From Pseudarthrobacter sp. Fe7 (GTDB lineage: Bacteria; Actinomycetota; Actinomycetes; Actinomycetales; Micrococcaceae), in the NCBI GenBank assembly GCA_024372495.1, contig CP099977.1:1612001-1676000 (forward strand): DNA of 64,000 nucleotides, written 5' to 3'. The translations under genes were made by a program, and so were the position numbers. Numbering within the stretch: the first letter of the stretch is position 1; every line of letters begins with the position of its first letter. Positions 62,927 through 64,000 of the stretch are shown piece after piece. The notes under the pieces were generated by a model that worked only from the letters and a program-made list of their open reading frames with translations, did no database searches and had not been told where the DNA came from.

Positions 62927-64000
62927 GTGAGCCCGGGATCCGTGGTGCAGCGGCACCGGGTCCGCCACCGGTTTTCGACGCTGACCGCCCAGATCCTGCT
63001 GGCCTCGTTGTCGCTGTTGCTCTTTACGGTCGCCCTCGGCGGATTCCTCTTTTCGATGATCAGCAACCAGACCCTGGACCAGCAGTACCAGCTGCGTGCC
63101 CTGGCCATAGCGACCACCACCGCGCAGATGTCCGAAGTCCGGTCCGCATTGGCCGCGGGTGACGCCGGCCACGTCATCGACGGGATCGCCCACCGGATCA
63201 TGGCCGCTGCCCAGCCCGACTACGTTGTGGTCAGCGACAGGGACGGGACGCGGTTTTCGCACCCCGACCCCGGGTTGATTGGCCGCCGGCTGGAGGAACC
63301 GGTAGCCGTCCTGGACGGCCAGACCCACGTAGGGTTCGATCCTGGAAGCCTGGGCCGGTCCGCCAACGCCAAGGCCCCCATCTTCGGGGCTGACGGTTCA
63401 GTGATCGGCCAGGTGTCGGTGGGGATTGAGGACACCCAGGTCCTGAGCAACCAGATGCAGAACATCTGGCTGATCACCGGGTTTTCCGCGCTGGTCCTTG
63501 CATTGGGTGTGGCAGGTTCGCTGTTGCTTTCCCGGCGCATTAAACGTGTCACCTTCGACCTGGAGCCGGCCGAGATCGCCTCCCTGCTGCAGGAACGTGA
63601 AGCGCTGCTGCACGGAATCCGGGAGGCCGTCGTCGGTCTCGACGACGACGGCAAGGTGACGGTGATCAACGAGGAAGCGCGGCGCCTCCTTCACCTGGAA
63701 GGGGAAGCGCTGGGAAAGCCCATCGCCGACCTGCTTCCGCACGGCCGCCTGCGCGATCTTCTCGCCGGCCGGCTCCCGGGAGCCGATCAGGTGGCGCTTA
63801 CCGACGACGCACTGCTGGTGGTGAACCGGATGCCCGTCTCCACCGCGGGCCGCAGCATCGGTTCGGTGGTCACGTTGCGGGACCGCACCGAAATTGAAGG
63901 CCTGGTGCGCGACCTGCATTCCATCCAGGGCCTGATGGAGGCGATGCGCGCCCTGGAACACGAGTACGCCAACCGGCTGCACATTGTTGACGGCCTGCTG
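62927..64000 (+). CDS. CitA/DcuS/DctB-type sensor histidine kinase, 3' end outside window
   Basis: 358 codons are visible, open to the window edge. GTG 62927 follows GGAGGG. TM1 (about 20-45), an extracytoplasmic sCache/CitA-like sensor domain (VVVSDRDGTRFSHPDPGLIG, TVGVTD-like IFGADGSVIGQVSVGIED), TM2 (NIWLITGFSALVLALGVAGS), a PAS domain (IREAVVGLDDDGKVTVINEE) and the beginning of the phospho-acceptor region LEHEYANRLHIVDGLL with the His-box of the CitA family. This family senses carboxylates; being divergent from the ABC operon it may control it. The partner response regulator should lie just to the right. Confidence 0.88.
   Translation, partial: MSPGSVVQRHRVRHRFSTLTAQILLASLSLLLFTVALGGFLFSMISNQTLDQQYQLRALAIATTTAQMSEVRSALAAGDAGHVIDGIAHRIMAAAQPDYVVVSDRDGTRFSHPDPGLIGRRLEEPVAVLDGQTHVGFDPGSLGRSANAKAPIFGADGSVIGQVSVGIEDTQVLSNQMQNIWLITGFSALVLALGVAGSLLLSRRIKRVTFDLEPAEIASLLQEREALLHGIREAVVGLDDDGKVTVINEEARRLLHLEGEALGKPIADLLPHGRLRDLLAGRLPGADQVALTDDALLVVNRMPVSTAGRSIGSVVTLRDRTEIEGLVRDLHSIQGLMEAMRALEHEYANRLHIVDGLL

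Overview
The window looks like chromosomal DNA of a high-GC actinobacterium of the Arthrobacter/Pseudarthrobacter type (Micrococcaceae). The evidence is the strongly GC-biased third codon positions, frequent GTG/TTG starts, three ANTAR-domain proteins, an actinobacterial-type TatB tail (LDPRQYDPRRI), an LCP cell-wall ligase and many four-base ATGA/GTGA gene overlaps. Genus assignment is inference from gene content, not from a marker gene.

Layout. 1-11.4 kb: an M-box-controlled NRAMP-related transporter (cut by the left edge), two SEDS (RodA/FtsW) proteins, tatB, and small stress and membrane genes (DUF1345, PRC/DUF2382, mechanosensitive-like channel, hemerythrin, DMT transporter, VOC protein). 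11.6-16 kb: a four-gene operon of secreted proteins, three of them with AYAYW/AYAFW (SipW-type) signal peptides. 16.6-24.5 kb: an orphan response regulator, then a DUF4832 secreted protein convergent with galE-GHL15-pelF-pelG, a Pel-like exopolysaccharide locus. 25.1-29.6 kb: an Lrp-type regulator divergent from a branched-chain 2-oxoacid dehydrogenase E1alpha-E1beta-E2 operon. 29.6-36.1 kb: a less GC-biased block with GH16, GT2, a 55-aa membrane protein, a GT-C-like membrane protein, a NodB deacetylase and a GH18-like protein; the last five overlap or nearly abut and resemble a dissected PNAG-type polysaccharide machine. 36.8-39.8 kb: a GntR/DUF1648 pair with a clear operator, then an insertion sequence whose ends carry 36-bp-phased repeats. 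40-49 kb: a flavin monooxygenase, two acyltransferases, a GAF-ANTAR protein, an ArsR-CDF-CDF metal operon and an LCP protein. 49-64 kb: a second FtsW paralogue, MFS transporters, tiny zinc-ribbon proteins, further ANTAR proteins, MarR, TrxB, a hydrolase and an ABC transporter divergent from a CitA-type sensor kinase cut by the right edge.

How it fits together: the stretch from 11.6 to 36 kb holds three separate extracellular-matrix loci (surface proteins, Pel-like polysaccharide, PNAG-like polysaccharide), interrupted only by the 2-oxoacid dehydrogenase operon. That concentration is the main biological interest.

Caution about the sequence: about nineteen genes are broken by single-base shifts, and they fall into two recurring patterns. 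One is an extra base inside the palindrome AGCT (AGGCT or AGCCT, eleven places). The other is a homopolymer one base too short. In almost every case undoing the shift restores a full-length conserved protein, so I treat most as sequencing/assembly artefacts and give the coordinates of the whole intended gene. Lengths quoted for such genes are after correction.
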